Origin: Lagopus muta
Taxonomy: Eukaryota > Chordata > Aves > Galliformes > Phasianidae
Length of the DNA: 64,000 nucleotides
NCBI RefSeq assembly: GCF_023343835.1
Contig: NC_064438.1
Location: 18,248,077-18,312,076, forward strand
Direction of reading: 5' to 3'
The position numbers and the translations under genes are program-made. The first letter of the stretch is position 1; every line of letters starts with the position of its first letter. Of this stretch, positions 60,493 to 64,000 are shown one piece after another. Below the pieces are notes generated by a model. That model was not told where the DNA came from. It did no database searches and was given only the letters and a program-made list of their open reading frames with translations.

Positions 60493-62071
60493 GAGGCCGC
60501 CTAAGCCTCCCCAGCGGAACTGCATTGTGCCAGCAGCCCGCACAAAGCCGGGCCGCCCCGCCCGCGGCTCTTCACTTCGCCCCGCTCTCGCCCCTCGGGA
60601 GTCCCGGGTCAGCTGAGAGCGGCCTTTGGGCGGTTATTTATAGAAAGAACCGCCGCTAAATCCTTGATCCTGGGAGGGTTCAGGTTTGTGACAGAGACGA
60701 GATGATGCCGTGGTTAGTGGGCATTTACACGGCACCCTTCCATGCTTAGCGCTGTGGGATGCAGGAAGGGGTTCCCCTTCAGTAGGGGGACTTTCAGTAG
60801 GACACTGAAAGTGCAGATGTACTGGGAAACACAGCATCGCCAAACTAAAATTTAGGAGCGCTCGGATAGAATTTCAGGTCTGTGCTGAAGCCCTAAATCT
60901 GTTTTAGCTCTTAAGAGTTAACAAGAACAGTTACACTTCAGTTTTTTAACCAACATTTTAGGTTCTAGTAGTCAAGACAGGTATCCTAAAGAAGGCCAAA
61001 ACATTAGCCCTTCCAGGTGAGTTGTGAATGAAGTACATAAATCTGTGTATGCAGTGGTTTCTTTTTTCTCATTTAAAAAAATACAATGTTGTTTAAAAAA
61101 CAAAGAGAAAGGTGCTAGGAGCTTTTAGATAAGCTTAGAATTAAAGGATCGCTTCTTGACCCTTGTCTGAATACTGTTGTGTATAGTTGGGACAAAACGT
61201 CTTCCTTAAATGTGCTCATGTGTACAACTGTGTGCCTGCAGAAGAACACTGGCCCTCATCTTGAGAAAGAACACAAGTCTTTCAGTGCATATCTCAAATG
61301 ATTCTGGTAAGATGGTTTGAAATGATGGTATCCAACATACACCATGTAGTATGGTACTAAAATACAGGAAAAAGACAGGAAAAGAGTTTTATATGATGCT
61401 GGAAATGAGTATTTTTAAATCAGAAAGCCTTCTGATCAATTCTGTATGTGGAAGAAATGAAGCAGACAAGCACACTGTTACTGGTGTGCAAGTCAGCTTT
61501 CCTTTCCAGTGGCGTTTTTATTTACCTTTTCAAATAAATAATTCACACCTAATTTACACTTGGCTTGTCCATTCCCCTCTGTTTGAATGGGCCTTCTGGA
61601 GTGCTTCTGTAATACCTGAAGTTAAAAGGGTGTGTGGAAGGTGCTTATTTCAATGGAGCAGAGTGAAAATTAGTGTTATTGCTCATTAATGACCTGGTTC
61701 TTGTTATATTTTGTGCCTGTGGCTGCTGTCATCGTGTTTTTATCATTACAGTGTCTTAGCAGCTGACTGCAGGGAAAATCTGGAATAGTAATTCCATTAA
61801 AACTACTTAGAGCATCTCTTTGGGAGAATCAGTGCTCTGCCTTCCTTCTTCCCCCTATTGATCTTTATGTATTAAATAAGAGTTACTGATTTGTGGGCTT
61901 GAGCCTGTCCTTTAGTTGGGGAACCAACAGTTCTTCAGTAGATCAGCATTCTTTCAATGAAGAGAATATTAAATGTGTAACTTCCTGTACACATGGACAT
62001 CACCCAGAAAATACCTGCTTAGCTGAACATGCAGTTGTTTGTCAGCAGCCGATTACAAGGGCTGGGAGAGA

Positions 62072-62262
62072 GGTTACTTTTCACTGGAACAAGCTTCCCA
62101 GGGAGGTGGTGGAGTCTCCTTCTCTGGAGATGTTCAAGACCTGCCTGGATGCCTACCTGTGCGACCTGCTGTAGGGAACCTGCTTTGGCAGGGGGGTTGG
62201 ACTCGATGATCTCTGGAGGTCCCTTCCAACCCCTACGATTCTGTGATTCTGTGATTAAGGGC
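62072..62262 (+). mobile_element. CR1 LINE 3' end
   Basis: The segment encodes HWNKLPREVVESPSLEMFK, the CR1 ORF2 C-terminus, then carries GGGTTGGACTCGATGATCTC, GAGGTCCCTTCCAACCCCTA and the tail GATTCTGTGATTCTGTGATT. The clean tail repeats suggest a relatively young copy. It lies in a CAPRIN1 intron in the sense orientation. Confidence 0.95.
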
Positions 62263-64000
62263 TCCATTTTTGAGAGCAGTTATAAAATTATATTTGACTG
62301 AGACATGCTTCTAGTAGACGAAGGCTAAGAAATGCTGTTTAACTCTTAAATGGTATCTGACACTTTTAGTTAAGTAAAGGTCATTCCTTATGAGAGAACT
62401 CAAGGTTTGAAGTGAACTTTGTCATGTTCCATTTTAAGCTCTGAGCACAAAATCACACGGCCAACAGAATACAGTATAGAACTCATAATGTTGCTGAGTT
62501 TTGTACTATTTTGAATGTCTCTGAGTGTGTTGGAAATAGTAAGGTTTTACGGTTTTATGTTCTTCTCCTAGAAGTTATCTTATTACTTCAAACAAGTCTG
62601 GCTTAGTTCAAAGGGAATTAAGAGAAAACTGAATTGCCGTTTATAAATGTATGTGAAAATATGGTCTGAAAACGTCTGTGTTCTCTTCATCTCCTTGTAT
62701 TTGGAAATGGTAGGAATGCTATCCTGTTTTTTTTCCTTATTTTATTAGATGAGTAGATCCTTTCCAAATTAAGCTGGTTGAATATAGATCAAACCCGTGT
62801 CTTGTTACAATGGGGAATGAAAAAACAAAGAGCCTTATGATTTCAGCTCACAAAAACAATTTTTAAAACCAACTATTTTATAAAAGGGACAAAATCTCTC
62901 ATTTGCTAACACGTTTTAAGATACGGGCAGGTGATCACAAAGATTATTCTTGGGGAACTGCAGATAGGAAGTATGTTAGCTTAAAGTATTTGATGTGACC
63001 TGGCCTTGGTGTATTTGTCAAAATGGGGCATTTTAGCTGTCGTTGGTACCATAGGACACCATTGCTTTATCAGCTTGTCTCTGAAAACGTGTAATCCTGA
63101 TGGGGTTGAGAAATTTAGACTGTAACTATTACCCAGCAGCTGTTCCACTGAAATTTCGTGTGTATTCAGGTTGTTCTGACCTAAGAGGCAGCTGTCCTCC
63201 CCATTCAGTAAAATGTTGGATTAGCAGGTAGCAGCCTATAGTAAAAGCTGAAATGAGTTTTCTATTCCTGTAGATGCAGCTAGTGATAGCAGGAAAATGC
63301 CATGTTCCAAGTTGCCCGTTAGCTGCCTAAGTGCTTTTGTACCATTATGTGGGCCACTTGGATGTTCAAGGACATCTTGTGTCTCTGCAGAACCCCTCTC
63401 CTTGTGAAGCTTGGTTCTACCAATAGTTTACCCCCTGAGTGGGCTGTTCTGTTTGTGGCAACAGGTCAGCACTAGGGCTGGTCTGGGTTTGCAGCCTGTG
63501 TGGGTCCTGTCCTGTTAAAATGAACGTAATTGTGTCCCCATTGCCAGCACGGCACAAGTGTCTTCTCTGCAATCTCTGTGGCAGTGGAAGCATGCAGGAT
63601 ACATTGCTGATTGCTGCAGCTATTATGGGCTGTCGCTGTTGCACACTGTTCTTTAAAGAAGGAATCGTCACCTCCTCTTTCTCCCTTTCTTCACCCACAC
63701 ATGTAAGTTGATTCTTCTGGAATGCTGATCTAGAAGTTACTGAAAAACAAATGCTGCTTCAGAAAGGTCCTGTTGCCATCTGCGCTGGATGAAGTATGAG
63801 GCTAGTTCAAATTTATCTTTGGAGATGAGACTTGATTTTGAAAGCGAGGGCTTGTAAAACTGTTTGAAGCTGCATGTTGGAAGTCTGAAACTTTCACTGA
63901 AACCTCAGGCTGAAGCAGCTTTGGGGAACTTCTGTTAGGTGCGTGTATGCATAGTATAAACTGTACCAAGATAGAGAACTGGGTTGTTTTTTTTTGAGAG

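Larger units (their letters stand above)
58760..60620. promoter_or_regulatory. CpG island of CAPRIN1
   Basis: CpG density rises sharply near 58760 and falls again after 60620. It covers the noncoding first exon, the first intron, the first coding exon and about 790 bp of the next intron. It contains a GCGTGCGCGC element (NRF1-like, near 59185), GTCACGTGAC at 59449 and an ACATGGCGGC element near 60480. No TATA box was seen, as expected for a housekeeping promoter. Long open frames in the island on both strands are GC artefacts. Confidence 0.9.
59831..64000 (+). other. CAPRIN1 intron after the first coding exon, continues beyond the window
   Basis: The first 790 bp are CpG island. The rest is AT-rich intron with one CR1 tail (62072-62262). 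Small open frames, for example 63439-63711 (90 codons), do not match caprin-1 or another protein I know. The acceptor of the next CAPRIN1 exon is outside the window. Confidence 0.85.

Noticed and set aside
59761..60616. Long open frames (up to 260 codons) on both strands of the CAPRIN1 CpG island
   Set aside because: High GC content removes stop codons. The translations are Arg/Pro/Ala/Gly runs. The real frame leaves at the donor 59831, because caprin-1 continues GKLDD at that point.
1..64000. CRISPR arrays, bacterial operons, tRNA or rRNA genes, phage or viral genes
   Set aside because: The window is vertebrate nuclear DNA. No regularly spaced repeats, tRNA or rRNA sequence, or intact viral gene were recognised by eye. 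A tRNAscan and Infernal run would be the decisive check for small RNAs.

Overview
The window looks like avian nuclear DNA, most likely chicken (Gallus) or a close galliform. The evidence is at least ten CR1 LINE fragments, many ending in the bird-type ATTCTRTGATTCT tail, an otherwise low repeat load, and the vertebrate gene order LMO2 - CAPRIN1. Only two protein-coding genes can be supported, and they point away from each other. LMO2 (minus strand, coding 13884 to 8292) has its complete 158-codon coding sequence in three exons. CAPRIN1 (plus strand) has only its 5' end here: a noncoding first exon ending at 59329 and a first coding exon at 59633-59830. The rest of CAPRIN1 lies beyond the right edge.

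Layout: 1-7480 is sequence downstream of LMO2 with no gene, two MIR-like SINE fossils and T-runs. 7480-8291 is the LMO2 3' UTR. 8292-14021 holds the LMO2 coding exons, two introns of about 2.5 kb, and the end of a 5' UTR exon. About 13240-14720 is a CpG island with the likely proximal promoter. 14720-58760 is a gene-poor interval of about 44 kb with CR1 copies, one fossil of a different LINE reverse transcriptase (44220-44900), scattered SINE fossils, a GATA/ETS/RUNX-motif cluster at 18250-18493 and two CTCF-like motifs. About 58760-60620 is the CAPRIN1 CpG island, followed by CAPRIN1 intron sequence to the end.

LMO2 is a LIM-only adaptor that bridges TAL1/E-protein and GATA factors through LDB1 in blood and endothelial precursors. 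CAPRIN1 is a broadly expressed RNA-binding stress-granule protein. They are neighbours by conserved synteny and no shared pathway is implied. The long gap is the natural place for LMO2 enhancers and for a boundary insulating the housekeeping CAPRIN1 promoter. No clearly new biological system was found. The most unusual items are the non-CR1 LINE fossil, a CR1 copy split by an unidentified 330-bp insertion, a CR1 tail 21 bp from an LMO2 splice donor, and a perfect CLEAR-type palindrome in the first CAPRIN1 intron.
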